A stretch of DNA of 64,000 nucleotides, from NCBI GenBank assembly GCA_964352715.1, contig CAYGSU010000013.1, positions 1 to 64,000 of the forward strand. The letters run 5' to 3'. The translations under genes and the position numbers were made by a program. Below, in pieces: positions 25,506 to 34,921 of this stretch. The DNA comes from JAVKBW01 sp964352715. Its GTDB lineage: Bacteria > Pseudomonadota > Alphaproteobacteria > UBA8366 > Aestuariispiraceae. Position 1 is the first letter of the stretch. The number at the start of each line of letters is the position of its first letter. The notes beneath the pieces are model-generated. The model saw nothing but the letters and a program-made list of their open reading frames with translations, was not told where the DNA came from and did no database searches.

Positions 25506-25554
25506 TGTCGCGAAAGTATGTCACCCGTCAGATTGAATTGTCGCAAAATGTAAC
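25506..25554. promoter_or_regulatory. TGTNNC direct repeats in the EF-hand/two-component divergent region
   Basis: Four same-orientation hexamers occur at 25506 (TGTCGC), 25519 (TGTCAC), 25539 (TGTCGC) and 25549 (TGTAAC), as two pairs with start spacing 13 and 10. OmpR-class regulators bind paired direct repeats of about this spacing, so this may be the binding site of the adjacent response regulator for control of both divergent units. Inferred from pattern alone. Confidence 0.35.
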
Positions 25555-25627
25555 AGGACAGACCGTCGCGACAGATCGCTACAAGTTTTTCCAGGCCCGT
25601 CCCGTGCATATGCCGTAAAGTCACTTC

Positions 25628-26353
25628 ATGGAAACAACGCCCTGCATCCTCATCGTCGACGACAATCGCGAAATCCGCGATCTGCTGGCGCGATATCTTG
25701 AAAAGAACGGCATGCGCGCCCGTGTCGCCGAAGACGCCCGCGCTGCCCGGCAGATGATCAAGGACTGGAAAATCGATCTGATGGTTCTCGACATCATGAT
25801 GCCGGGCGAGGACGGCCTGTCGCTGTGCCGCCAGCTTCGCAGCGACGGCAAGCTGCCGATAATCTTCCTGACCGCGATGGACGAGGAAACCGACCGGATC
25901 GTCGGTCTGGAAATGGGCGCCGACGACTACATCGCAAAACCCTTCAACCCGCGTGAGCTTCTGGCGCGGATCAAGGCGGTTCTTCGACGTTACAACATGC
26001 TGCCGCCCGGAGAAGTCGATGACGGCAAGGCTGCCTCTGTCCTGCATTTCGGCAAATGGAAGCTCGATAACGCAAAACGACATCTTGTCGACGAAAACGG
26101 CGTCGTCATTCCCCTCAGCACCGCCGAGTTCCGCCTGCTGACCGCTTTCGTTTCCCATCCCGGCGTCGTTCTGTCGCGCGACCGCCTGCTCGACATCACC
26201 CAGGGCCGCGAGGCCGGGCCCTACGACCGGGCCATCGACAACCAGATAAGCCGGCTGCGCCGCAAGATCGAGGACAACCCGAAAGACCCGCAGTTGATCA
26301 AGACAGTCTGGGGCGGCGGCTACACCTTCACAGGGCAGGTTTCAAGATCATGA
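25628..26353 (+). CDS. OmpR-family response regulator
   Basis: 241 residues. A receiver domain (residues 6-118) has acidic pocket Asp11-Asp12, phosphoacceptor Asp55 (LMVLDIMMPGEDG), Thr82 and Lys104. A winged-helix DNA-binding domain (residues 145-235) ends with the typical RAIDNQISRLRRKIEDNPKDPQLIKTVWGGGYTF. It is paired with the downstream sensor kinase by a 4-base start/stop overlap. The divergent EF-hand gene and direct repeats between them suggest that it controls its own operon and that gene. Confidence 0.93.
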   Translation: METTPCILIVDDNREIRDLLARYLEKNGMRARVAEDARAARQMIKDWKIDLMVLDIMMPGEDGLSLCRQLRSDGKLPIIFLTAMDEETDRIVGLEMGADDYIAKPFNPRELLARIKAVLRRYNMLPPGEVDDGKAASVLHFGKWKLDNAKRHLVDENGVVIPLSTAEFRLLTAFVSHPGVVLSRDRLLDITQGREAGPYDRAIDNQISRLRRKIEDNPKDPQLIKTVWGGGYTFTGQVSRS

Positions 26354-27822
26354 ATCGCCGCAAAAGCCGCGCCCATCGACTGATTCCACGCAGCCTGACC
26401 AGCCACATCATTATCCTTGTTCTGGCATCGCTCGCGGTTTCTCATCTGGTCAGCCTGTCGATCCTGCGCGATGAACGGCAGCAGGCGCTGCGCTTTGCCG
26501 CCAGGGACCAGGCCATCGACCGACTGGCCGCCGTCGTGCAGCTGCTGGAACAGACGCCGCGGGACCTGCATGCCGGTGTCCTGAGGGCTGCGTCGACGCC
26601 GCGTCTGTGGTTCAGGGTGGTCGACCGGACGGACCTTCCCGCTGTGGCGGAAACGGAACCGGCCGTGCGAGCCCGCGAGTATCTGACAGACAGGCTTGGT
26701 GTGCCGGCTGACACGGTTCGCGTCAGTTTTCAGAAAACCTGGCACCCATGGCGGGACCACCACGACGATGATCATGGAGACCGTCATGAAGACGACGAGG
26801 ACCACGGAAGAGAACGCGATGACGACCACGGGGATGGCAGGCCACCCGTATTGGAAGGCGCCGGCATGACTGCCGCTATCCGACTGTCCGACGGCCGCTG
26901 GCTTGAATCCACGACAGTCTTTTCCGGTAGGGACCGGCCCTGGGGCGGCCCGGCGGTGATCTCGCTGTGCCTGTCGGCCTTCGGTGTCGTCGTTATCGTG
27001 ACGATCCTGGTGCGTCGGGCCATGCGGCCGGTGAAGCGCCTTTCGGAAGCGGTAGAAAGAACCGGTCGCGGCGAACCCGTCGATCCTGTCGAGGAAACCG
27101 GCCCGGAAGACATTCGCCTGCTGATCCGGTCGTTCAACACGATGCGCGACCGGCTGGACCGGTTCATTCGCGACAGAATGACCATGCTGGCCGCCATGTC
27201 GCACGATCTTCGCACGCCGATCACTACCTTGCGTCTGCGCGCAGAACTGCTGGAAGACGGCGAGGATAAGACGAGCATTCTGGAAACCCTGAACGAGTTG
27301 CAGAACATGGCGGAAGAGGTGCTTTCCTTCATCCGGTCCGATACCCGACATGAGGACTCCAGACCGGTCGATATCGCCGCTCTCGTCGACAGTGCCGCCG
27401 AGGATGTCCGCGCCGCATCCGGGGCGACAATAGATTTCGACCCCGGAAAGACCGGCCCGATTGTGGTAAATTGCCGGTCAGGCGCCTTGAAGCGCGCGGT
27501 GCGCAACATCGTTGAAAACGCTGTCCGGTATGGCACATGCGCCACCATTACGGTGACGGCGACTGCAGGGTCTGTCGTTATCGAAATTCATGATGACGGG
27601 CCGGGCATACCTGAAGACATGCAGGAAAAGCTGTTCGAACCGTTTGTGCGGCTGGATACGTCCCGCAGCCGTGACACTGGCGGCGTCGGGCTGGGTCTTG
27701 CCATTGCGCGCTCGATCATGCTGGCGCATGGCGGCGAGATATCTCTGCGAAACCGCACGCAAGGTGGCCTTGCTGTTCGCATTGCAATACCATCGGGCTC
27801 AAATTCTGATCAGGCCCTGTGA
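26350..27822 (+). CDS. Sensor histidine kinase with His/Asp-rich periplasmic tract
   Basis: 490 residues, EnvZ-like. Membrane helices at 18-38 and 201-221 flank a periplasmic domain. Within it, residues 132-162 are an extreme His/Asp/Glu-rich tract (HPWRDHHDDDHGDRHEDDED and onward) well suited to binding divalent cations. HAMP is at 222-275, the phosphoacceptor His285 lies in MSHDLRTPITTLRLR, the N box is RNIVENAVRYG, and the G boxes are DDGPGIP and GVGLGLAIA. The kinase would sense an extracytoplasmic metal, perhaps Ca2+ given the EF-hand neighbour (inference). Its last 24 bases overlap the convergent DUF1835 gene. Confidence 0.92.
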   Translation: MNRRKSRAHRLIPRSLTSHIIILVLASLAVSHLVSLSILRDERQQALRFAARDQAIDRLAAVVQLLEQTPRDLHAGVLRAASTPRLWFRVVDRTDLPAVAETEPAVRAREYLTDRLGVPADTVRVSFQKTWHPWRDHHDDDHGDRHEDDEDHGRERDDDHGDGRPPVLEGAGMTAAIRLSDGRWLESTTVFSGRDRPWGGPAVISLCLSAFGVVVIVTILVRRAMRPVKRLSEAVERTGRGEPVDPVEETGPEDIRLLIRSFNTMRDRLDRFIRDRMTMLAAMSHDLRTPITTLRLRAELLEDGEDKTSILETLNELQNMAEEVLSFIRSDTRHEDSRPVDIAALVDSAAEDVRAASGATIDFDPGKTGPIVVNCRSGALKRAVRNIVENAVRYGTCATITVTATAGSVVIEIHDDGPGIPEDMQEKLFEPFVRLDTSRSRDTGGVGLGLAIARSIMLAHGGEISLRNRTQGGLAVRIAIPSGSNSDQAL

Positions 27823-28761
27823 CGGGGTCCAGCGCCAGTCCGGGTCACCGGAAAGGTGAACGCCGCCGATCCATCGGTCGATACCGTTCTTCCTGATCCA
27901 GTCGTCAGAGCGTGCCAGCAGGCTTTTGCCGAACGGCGTCAGCCTCACCGTGGATCGCCATCCGTCTATCGGCTCAATTGCCGGGACCGGCGCGGTCGCC
28001 AGACGCTCGATATCGTCCCAGTACATCAGATCACCCAGAAACGGCTGCGGATCGAAATTGTAGACGAGTTCGAAGAAACACTGTGCCGCCGTTTGCGCCC
28101 CTGACTCAATTGCCTGCAGGGTCAGCCGTTCGGTCAGCGACAGACCGTCCATCGCCGCCGGATATTCCAGGCACAGACGCACCAGCGCCTGACGGAGGAA
28201 CGGCAAACCCGGCGTGTCACGTTGTGCGACAGACATGAGATCGATCGGATTGTCAGATATATAGGCGGCATACGCCGCCCGTGCGCCGTCGACCATCTGC
28301 CGGCTCACCGGCACCGCGTGCTGCGGCAGGGTGGAAAGCTGTTCCGGTGTCAGATCACCCAGACCGTTGAACGGTTTCACGCCGTCAAAGCGGTCGATCT
28401 GAATCAATCGCATCCGCTCAAGGGCGTCCGGATGGTCGGCAAGAAGCGAAAGCAACCTGATCAGGATCGTCTGGTCATAGGCATCATGCTCAAACCACAA
28501 TACAATAACATCGTATTCTGTTATCGCGTTCAGAGTGTCATCGGCCTGTGCGAGCTTTTCAAGAACAGCGCCGCGATCCATTTCCCAGTCGTTGGCGATA
28601 AAGTCGGCGCGCAGGGCGCGGTAGGCGTCAGCGTCCAGCCCTTTTGGAACCGGTCCTCGGCAGATCGGGTCTGAATACTCGAGAAATTCGCCCTCGATAC
28701 CAGCCTCGACCAGGGAATCCCGAATATCGTTGCCGCATCTTATATGCAGCACAGACGTCAT
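27799..28761 (-). CDS. DUF1835 domain-containing protein
   Basis: 320 residues. The N-terminal 130 residues match DUF1835 (LHIRCGNDIRDSLVEAGI, FLEYSDPICRGPVP, DVIVLWFEHDAYDQTILIRLL), with conserved Gly/Asp and WFEHDxYDQ residues. The rest is the accompanying helical region (DLTPEQLSTLP, LTPFGKSLLA). Biochemical function is unknown. The ATG overlaps the stop of the TauD-type dioxygenase gene by 4 bases, so the pair is translationally coupled. The 3' end overlaps the sensor kinase gene by 24 bases on the opposite strand. Confidence 0.83.
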   Translation of the reverse strand: MTSVLHIRCGNDIRDSLVEAGIEGEFLEYSDPICRGPVPKGLDADAYRALRADFIANDWEMDRGAVLEKLAQADDTLNAITEYDVIVLWFEHDAYDQTILIRLLSLLADHPDALERMRLIQIDRFDGVKPFNGLGDLTPEQLSTLPQHAVPVSRQMVDGARAAYAAYISDNPIDLMSVAQRDTPGLPFLRQALVRLCLEYPAAMDGLSLTERLTLQAIESGAQTAAQCFFELVYNFDPQPFLGDLMYWDDIERLATAPVPAIEPIDGWRSTVRLTPFGKSLLARSDDWIRKNGIDRWIGGVHLSGDPDWRWTPSQGLIRI

Positions 28762-29639
28762 CGCGGCCGGTCGCCGGTGATCGTCACCCGATGCATGACA
28801 CGCCGATGACCGTGATAATCGTTCACCGGGTTATGCTGGCAGGATCTGTTGTCCCAGAAGGCGAGCGTGCCTTCCCGCCAGACAACGCGGCAGGTGAATT
28901 CCGGGCGCACCTGGTGGGCGAACAGAAAATCAAGCAATGGTCGGCTTTCGTCATCCGTCAGTTCAGCAAAGCCGATCGTGTGGCCGGCATTCATGTACAG
29001 TGACTTGCGCCCGGTTTCGGGATGAGTCCGAACCGCCGGGTGATGCGCGATCATCGCTTTCGGCGGTGGCGCACGGTCGCCCTGTTCGGCAATCCGGTGC
29101 TGCCGCGTCGCGGCGATTTCGGGCTTCTCCGATGACTGGATTACTGTCAGACCGTCCAGCAGTTTCTGAAGCGGCGACGACAGGGTATCGTAGGCGAGCG
29201 CCATGTTGGCATACAGCGTGTCGCCGCCATAGGGCGGCACCTGACGCGCCAGCAGCAGCGACCCTAGCGGCGGCTCTTCCAGATAGGTCGTGTCTGAATG
29301 CCAGACCCCGCCAAAGGCGATCCGCTCGTCCGGTTCCTTGGAGACAACGGTGACCGCCGGCGCATCATCAAGACCGGTGGTCATCGGATAATCCGTCAGC
29401 GGCCCGAACCGTTCGGCAAACCCGGCAAGCGCCGCCGGTGTCAGATGTCCCTGATCGCGAAACACGATCACCTGATTTTCCAGCAGCGCCGTCCTGATTT
29501 CGGCGATCACCTGATCGTCGAGACCGGCGGCCAGCTCAATGCCCGAAACTTCCGCCCCCAGCGCACCGGAAATCCTTCGAACAGCTATCGTGTCGAAGGT
29601 TTCCGTGAACGGTGCGGGGTGCCAGTCAAGAACGGTCAT
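28758..29639 (-). CDS. TauD/TfdA family Fe(II)/2-oxoglutarate dioxygenase
   Basis: 293 residues, full length. The iron-binding HxD is in WHSDTTYLEEPP (near residues 112-114) with the distal His in SCQHNPVNDYHGHRRVMHRVTI; the Arg of the last segment binds 2-oxoglutarate. N-terminal RRISGALGAEVSGIELAAGLDD is typical of the family. Members hydroxylate taurine, alkyl sulfates, 2,4-D and related acids. The substrate here cannot be assigned and no transporter is adjacent. It is co-transcribed with the DUF1835 gene. Confidence 0.88.
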   Translation of the reverse strand: MTVLDWHPAPFTETFDTIAVRRISGALGAEVSGIELAAGLDDQVIAEIRTALLENQVIVFRDQGHLTPAALAGFAERFGPLTDYPMTTGLDDAPAVTVVSKEPDERIAFGGVWHSDTTYLEEPPLGSLLLARQVPPYGGDTLYANMALAYDTLSSPLQKLLDGLTVIQSSEKPEIAATRQHRIAEQGDRAPPPKAMIAHHPAVRTHPETGRKSLYMNAGHTIGFAELTDDESRPLLDFLFAHQVRPEFTCRVVWREGTLAFWDNRSCQHNPVNDYHGHRRVMHRVTITGDRPR

Positions 29640-29673
29640 AAGAGTATTCCAAACTGGCCGGCAGGATGGCGCC

Positions 29674-31173
29674 CTAGTTGCTGGACGGGAATGCGAGCGA
29701 AGCGCCTTCCTTGATGCCTGACGGCCAACGGGTGGAAATCGTCTTCATCTTGGTGAAGAAGCGGATCGATTCCGGACCGTACATTTGCGTGTCGCCGAAT
29801 TTCGACCGCTTGGACCCACCGAAATTGTGGAAGGACAGCGGCACGGGGATCGGCACGTTCACGCCAACCATGCCGACATCGACTTTCTGGGTGAAGGACT
29901 GTGCCGTGTCGCCGTCGCGGGTGAACACTGCAACGCCATTGCCGTATTCATGATCGTTGATCATCTGCACCGCATCCTCGAAGGTCTGCGGCACGGTGAC
30001 CGACAGAACAGGCCCGAAAATCTCGGTCTTGTAGATATCCATCGACGGCGTGACCTTGTCGAACAGGGTCGCGCCGACGAAATAGCCGTTTTCGTAACCC
30101 TGCATTCGGGCGCCCCGACCATCGACCACCAGATCGGCCCCTTCTTCGACACCGCGCGTGATCAGCCCTTCGACGCGTTCCTGCGCCTGCCGGGTGATCA
30201 GCGGATTGATATCGGCATCCGGATCGTCATACGGCCCGATCTTAAGGGCTTCAACCCGCGGCTTCAGTCGATTGATCAGCGCATCGGCCGTGCCTTCACC
30301 AACCGGTACGGCGACCGATATCGCCATGCAACGTTCGCCGGCCGAGCCATATCCGGCGCTCAACAGGGCATCGGCGGCCTGATCCATATCCGCATCAGGC
30401 ATGACAACCATGTGGTTCTTAGCCCCGCAGAAAGCCTGGACCCGCTTATTGTGGGCCGCGCCAGTCTGATAGATGTACTCGCCGACGGCTGTAGATCCGA
30501 CAAAGCTGACCGCCGGAACATCGTCATGAGCGAGCAGTGTATCGACCGCTTCCTTGTCGCCGTTGATGACCTGCCAGACGCCATCCGGCAGACCGGCCTG
30601 TTTCCACAATTCAGCCAACAGCATCGGCGCACCAGGGTCGCGTTCGGATGGCTTGTTGATGAAGGCACAACCGCAGGCCACTGCCATCGCCCCCATCCAC
30701 AACGGGATCATGACCGGAAAGTTGAACGGGGTGATGCCGGCGACAACCCCAACCGCTTCGCGGGTGGAATACAGATCAATACCGCCGCCCACATTGGCGT
30801 TGAATTCACCCTTCAGCAGATGCGGCGCACCGCAGGCGAATTCGACCACATCAATGCCGCGCTGAATTTCACCAAGTGCATCGGGGATGGTCTTGCCATG
30901 TTCCTTGCCACAGATTTCCGCAAGCTTCTGGCGGTTTTCGATCAGCAGTTCCCGAAACTTGAACAGCACCAGGGCGCGTTTCGGCGCCGGCGTCGATGAC
31001 CAGACTTCGTGCGCAACCAGGGTTTTCGCGACAATGGCGTCGATTTCAGCTTTCGATGCATACGAGACCTCGGCCGATACCTCGCCCGTTGCCGGGTTGA
31101 ACACATCGCCCTTGCGGCCGCTTGTGCCTGCTACGTTTTCGCCGTTAACCCAATGGCCAATCTGATTCGTCAT
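29674..31173 (-). CDS. mmsA: CoA-acylating methylmalonate-semialdehyde dehydrogenase
   Basis: 499 residues, normal length. The aldehyde-dehydrogenase catalytic Cys is in GYGSAGERCMAIS (near residue 287), and the family-specific FCGAKNHMVVMPDAD and GVNVPIPVPLSFHNFGGSKRSKFGDTQMYG segments mark the CoA-acylating MmsA/IolA subgroup rather than general ALDH. It converts methylmalonate or malonate semialdehyde plus CoA and NAD to propionyl- or acetyl-CoA in valine, thymine or inositol catabolism. No mmsB or iol genes are adjacent. It stands alone downstream of about 250 bases of intergenic DNA that contain a CGCTA/TAGCG hairpin at 31268-31281. Confidence 0.93.
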   Translation of the reverse strand: MTNQIGHWVNGENVAGTSGRKGDVFNPATGEVSAEVSYASKAEIDAIVAKTLVAHEVWSSTPAPKRALVLFKFRELLIENRQKLAEICGKEHGKTIPDALGEIQRGIDVVEFACGAPHLLKGEFNANVGGGIDLYSTREAVGVVAGITPFNFPVMIPLWMGAMAVACGCAFINKPSERDPGAPMLLAELWKQAGLPDGVWQVINGDKEAVDTLLAHDDVPAVSFVGSTAVGEYIYQTGAAHNKRVQAFCGAKNHMVVMPDADMDQAADALLSAGYGSAGERCMAISVAVPVGEGTADALINRLKPRVEALKIGPYDDPDADINPLITRQAQERVEGLITRGVEEGADLVVDGRGARMQGYENGYFVGATLFDKVTPSMDIYKTEIFGPVLSVTVPQTFEDAVQMINDHEYGNGVAVFTRDGDTAQSFTQKVDVGMVGVNVPIPVPLSFHNFGGSKRSKFGDTQMYGPESIRFFTKMKTISTRWPSGIKEGASLAFPSSN

Positions 31174-31427
31174 ATCATGTCCCCGCGATCGAGATGTTTA
31201 TGGCGTTGCCGCCGTTATTCCGGCTCTTTTTAGGGGATAGCCGACGGACAGGCAATCATCACAGGTGCGCTAGCATTAGCGAATATAGCGCCAGATCGGG
31301 CGAAAGTTCCCGACCAACCGGTTAGCAACATTCACGCTGCTGGATATAAGGCTGTTTTTCCACACCGGTATCTTTCCGCCAACAGGCCCGTGTGGTTGTA
31401 TCGTCGACCATATCGGGAGGAATGATA

Positions 31428-32069
31428 ATGAAGCTTTTTGGAAATTACCTGTCGCCCTATACGCGCCGTGTCGGGGTTACCCTGCACCAGTACGGACTGC
31501 CGTTCGAACTTGAAAATCTGTCGGTCTTCGTAACGCCGGACCCGGTGAAGGCGTATAACCCTGTTGTCCGCATCCCGACCCTGGTTCTCGACGATGGCGA
31601 CGCGGTATTCGAAAGTACGATCATTCTTGATGCAATCGACGAAATGGTGCCGGAATCGGACCGTCTTGTGCCGCCGAATGGGCCCGACCGTCGCAATATC
31701 CTGCGCATCGCCGCAACCGCCACCGGCACAATGGACAAGGCCGTGTTTGCGTTTTACGAGCGCCGCTTTCATCCGGAAGAAAAGGTTCACGAGCCGTGGA
31801 TCGAACATAACGACGCCCAGGTGCGCGGCGGACTGACGGCGCTGAACGACCATGCAGCAAAGGCCGGCGAAAGTGGCTGGCTCGGCGGCGCGCCCGGCCT
31901 GACCCTGGCGGATATCGCGACGGCCATCGCCTTCACCTTCGCCAACAAGGTGCGTCCGAATCTGGATGTCGCGGCGACCTATCCTGCACTTGCGGCCTTC
32001 GCCGCCCGGTGCGAAGCGCTGCCCGCCTTCACTGCGTGCCCGCTTCCGGACAAACCGCCGGGCTCCTGA
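31428..32069 (+). CDS. Glutathione S-transferase family protein
   Basis: 213 residues from the ATG at 31428, with GGGAGGA 7 bases upstream. The thioredoxin-like N-terminal domain starts MKLFGNYLSPYTRRVGVTL with the catalytic Ser/Tyr region SPYTRR, and contains the cis-Pro segment RIPTLVLDDGDAVFEST that binds glutathione. The helical C-terminal domain contains GAPGLTLADIATAIAF. It is a cytosolic detoxification or maleylacetoacetate isomerase-like enzyme of unknown substrate. Confidence 0.87.
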   Translation: MKLFGNYLSPYTRRVGVTLHQYGLPFELENLSVFVTPDPVKAYNPVVRIPTLVLDDGDAVFESTIILDAIDEMVPESDRLVPPNGPDRRNILRIAATATGTMDKAVFAFYERRFHPEEKVHEPWIEHNDAQVRGGLTALNDHAAKAGESGWLGGAPGLTLADIATAIAFTFANKVRPNLDVAATYPALAAFAARCEALPAFTACPLPDKPPGS

Positions 32070-32210
32070 TTTCAGCCATCGCCCTGTCACCATCAGCGCT
32101 TCGGAAATATGATATTTCAGGGGCAGGATGGCTGTTGCCCCTCGTCATCGCAGCACATGAACCCATATATCTGTGACAGCTGTAGACCATTTGTCCGAAA
32201 GAGAATGCTT

Positions 32211-33560
32211 ATGCGCTATGCCGTCCTGTTTATTGCCTTTTTGCTGCCGCTCGGTTTCGGGCCGGCAAAAGCGGAGATTTTCAATCCGGAAACCGCCTCG
32301 CTGGAAAACGGACTGAACATCGTTGTCGTCACCAACCGCCGGGCCCCTGTTGTGACTCACATGGTCTGGTACAAGGTCGGCTCGATGGATGAACCTCCGG
32401 GCAAGACGGGTATCGCCCATTTCTTCGAGCATCTGATGTTCAAAAGCACGGACATGCTGGAATCGGGTGAGTTCTCGTCTCTGATTGCCGAAAACGGCGG
32501 CGAAGACAACGCTTTCACCTCCTACGACTACACCGGCTATTTTCAGAATATTGCCGCCGATCGTCTGGATCTGGTGATGAAGATGGAAGCCAACCGGATG
32601 CGCAATCTGCGCCTCGATCCGGAAGAGATTGAGACCGAACGGGAAGTCGTTCTTGAAGAACGTCGCAGCCGGACCGACAACAACCCGTCCGCCCGGCTGC
32701 GCGAACAGTCGAACGCGGTGTTCTATCTCAATCACCCCTATCGTAATCCGATTATTGGCTGGGAGCACGAAATACGCACCCTGACCAAGGAAGATCTTCT
32801 GGCTTTCTATCGGCTCTGGTATTCGCCGAACAATGCCACCGTCGTGGTCGTAGGCGATGTCACCATGGCGGATGTTCTGCCGCTGGCTGAGAAGTATTAC
32901 GGGACGATCGAACCATCCACCCTGCCGGAACGCCCGGACTGGAAGGAACCGCATCATGAAATCGTTCGCGAAGTGGAACTGCGTGACCCGCAGGTTCGTC
33001 AGCCGAGCTGGAGCGAACGCTATCTGGCGCCCAGTTATTCGACCGCCGACGACCTGAAAGAGGTTTATGCGCTGGAAGTGGCTTCGGCCATTCTCGGCGA
33101 TGGGTCGACCAGCAAGATCTATTCGTCTCTGGTTGTCGATCAGCGGATCGCAACCAGCGCCGGCGCCTGGTACGACCCCTCTGCCCGCGGACCGACAAGC
33201 TTCGGCTTCTATGTCAGCCCGGTTCAGGACAAGAGCCTGGATGAAGCCGTTACAGCGCTTCAGGCCGAAGTCGCGCGGATCGTCGAAACAGGTATCACCC
33301 AGGATGAAGTTGACCGCGCCATTATCCGGCTGACGGATGCGGCGGAATTCGCCAAGGATTCGTTCGGTGGTGTTGCCCGTCTGCTCGGTTCAGCCGTCAC
33401 CATCGGTATGTCGATCGAGGATTTCGAGGCATGGCCTGACCGGATTCGCGAAGTCACCGCCGATGACGTCAACAAGGCGCTTGCCGATGTAATGACGGCA
33501 AACGCACCCTTCCGCTCCAGACTGTTACCGGCCGATGCACCGGAAGGAGATCGCTCGTGA
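32211..33560 (+). CDS. M16 family zinc metallopeptidase, catalytic subunit
   Basis: 449 residues from the ATG at 32211 (AAAGAGA 8 bases upstream), starting with a signal peptide MRYAVLFIAFLLPLGFGPAKA. The inverted zinc motif HxxEH is H70-F-F-E73-H74 (GIAHFFEHLMFKST), with the third ligand likely the Glu in EREVVLEERR near residue 150. The second pitrilysin domain lies near residues 180-430. It is exported to the periplasm. Its last bases overlap the start of a second M16 gene lacking the motif, so the products likely form a heterodimer. Confidence 0.9.
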   Translation: MRYAVLFIAFLLPLGFGPAKAEIFNPETASLENGLNIVVVTNRRAPVVTHMVWYKVGSMDEPPGKTGIAHFFEHLMFKSTDMLESGEFSSLIAENGGEDNAFTSYDYTGYFQNIAADRLDLVMKMEANRMRNLRLDPEEIETEREVVLEERRSRTDNNPSARLREQSNAVFYLNHPYRNPIIGWEHEIRTLTKEDLLAFYRLWYSPNNATVVVVGDVTMADVLPLAEKYYGTIEPSTLPERPDWKEPHHEIVREVELRDPQVRQPSWSERYLAPSYSTADDLKEVYALEVASAILGDGSTSKIYSSLVVDQRIATSAGAWYDPSARGPTSFGFYVSPVQDKSLDEAVTALQAEVARIVETGITQDEVDRAIIRLTDAAEFAKDSFGGVARLLGSAVTIGMSIEDFEAWPDRIREVTADDVNKALADVMTANAPFRSRLLPADAPEGDRS

Positions 33561-34897
33561 TGAAACAGACCAGATTTTTTATCGCCATCGTGCTGATGGC
33601 GTTTGCGATTTCACCGGCTTACGCCATCGATATCGAAGAAGTTGTCAGTCCGGGTGGCATCAAGGCCTGGCTGGTGCAGGACGATACCGCCGACCTGGTT
33701 TCGATGTCATTCAGCTTCAAGGGCGGCGCCCTGATGGACCGGGAAGGCCGCGAAGGCACGGCCAATCTTCTGGCCAGCACGCTTGACGAAGGCGCCGGCG
33801 ACCTCGACAGCAACGCGTTTCGGCAACGGCTGGAAGACCAGTCGATCAGCATCAGCTTCAATGCCGGTATGGAGACATTCGCCGGGTCTTTCACGGCTCT
33901 CAACCGGTATCGCGACGATGCGGTCGATTTGCTGGAACTGGCGCTGTCGAAGCCCCGGTTTGATTCCAACGCCGTTGAACGGATACGCGGCCAGATTCTG
34001 GTCGGGCTGAATCGCAGCATTTCCGATCCTCAGACAATCGCCGGCAAATCCTTGTATGCGGCCTTGTTCGGCGATCATCCCTACAATCGGTCGTCGGACG
34101 GGACGATTGAAGGCATCAAATCGACCACCATTGCAGACATGCGCGATTACATGAGCCGCGTGTTGACGAAGGACAAGCTGCTGATCGGCGTTGTCGGCAA
34201 GATTACGCCCGAAGAGCTCGCCCCCATTCTCGATACCGTCTTCGGCCAGTTGCCGTCATCCGGCGAGGACGTCGCGATCCCGGAACCGGTGATCGCAAAG
34301 GGCGAAACGATTGTCGTGGAGCAGGACATTCCGCAAAGCATCACCCTGTTTGCGCAGCCGGCTGTGACGCGTCTGGACCCGGACTTCTATCCAGCCTACG
34401 TGCTGACCCATATTCTCGGCGGCGGCGGGTTCGAATCGCAGCTCATGCAGGAAGTGCGTGTAAAGCGTGGCCTCGCCTATTCCGCCTACGCCTATCTGCG
34501 TGACTATGACGAGGCCGGCCTTCTGGTCGGCGGCGTCGCGACAAGAAACGACGCGGTGTCGGAATCCCTCGCCGTTGTCCGACAGGTCTGGGAAGACTTG
34601 AAGGAAAAGGGAGTCGACCAGAAAGCGCTGGACGACGCGAAAGCCTATCTTACCGGGTCCTATCCGCTGCGCTTTACTTCGTCGGGCGCAATCGCGCGCA
34701 ATCTGGTGGGTATCCAGTATTACGATTTTCCCATCGATTACGTCGATAACCGCAATGCGATGGTCGAGGCAGTGACACTGGAAGACGTAAACCGAGTCGC
34801 CAAGACGCTTCTGGATCCGTCTGCCCTGACCGTCATTGTCGTCGGCAAGCCGGAAGATGTTACACCTACCCGGGACGCCCCCCAGCTTACTTTCTGA
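33557..34897 (+). CDS. M16 family peptidase-like subunit without zinc motif
   Basis: 446 residues with a signal peptide (MMKQTRFFIAIVLMAFAISPAYA). It shares the M16 fold (VSMSFSFKGGALMDREGREGTANLLASTLDEG) but has no HxxEH, so it is the substrate-holding partner of the preceding catalytic gene. Arg/Tyr near the C-terminus (VKRGLAYSAYAYL) match the substrate-binding residues of the second M16 domain. AAGGAG precedes a GTG start at 33557 by 8 bases; an ATG directly after it (33560) is equally possible. Co-transcribed and overlapping. Confidence 0.88.
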   Translation: MMKQTRFFIAIVLMAFAISPAYAIDIEEVVSPGGIKAWLVQDDTADLVSMSFSFKGGALMDREGREGTANLLASTLDEGAGDLDSNAFRQRLEDQSISISFNAGMETFAGSFTALNRYRDDAVDLLELALSKPRFDSNAVERIRGQILVGLNRSISDPQTIAGKSLYAALFGDHPYNRSSDGTIEGIKSTTIADMRDYMSRVLTKDKLLIGVVGKITPEELAPILDTVFGQLPSSGEDVAIPEPVIAKGETIVVEQDIPQSITLFAQPAVTRLDPDFYPAYVLTHILGGGGFESQLMQEVRVKRGLAYSAYAYLRDYDEAGLLVGGVATRNDAVSESLAVVRQVWEDLKEKGVDQKALDDAKAYLTGSYPLRFTSSGAIARNLVGIQYYDFPIDYVDNRNAMVEAVTLEDVNRVAKTLLDPSALTVIVVGKPEDVTPTRDAPQLTF

Positions 34898-34921
34898 ACC
34901 GGTCGGAATTGGTCGAACCAA

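Noticed and set aside
26320..27351. 343-residue open frame on the - strand
   Set aside because: Antisense to the sensor kinase; composition mirrors the reverse complement and no domain is seen.
31260..31300. CGCTA/TAGCG short inverted repeat upstream of the GST gene
   Set aside because: Only 5 bp and no T-tract; too weak to call an operator or terminator.
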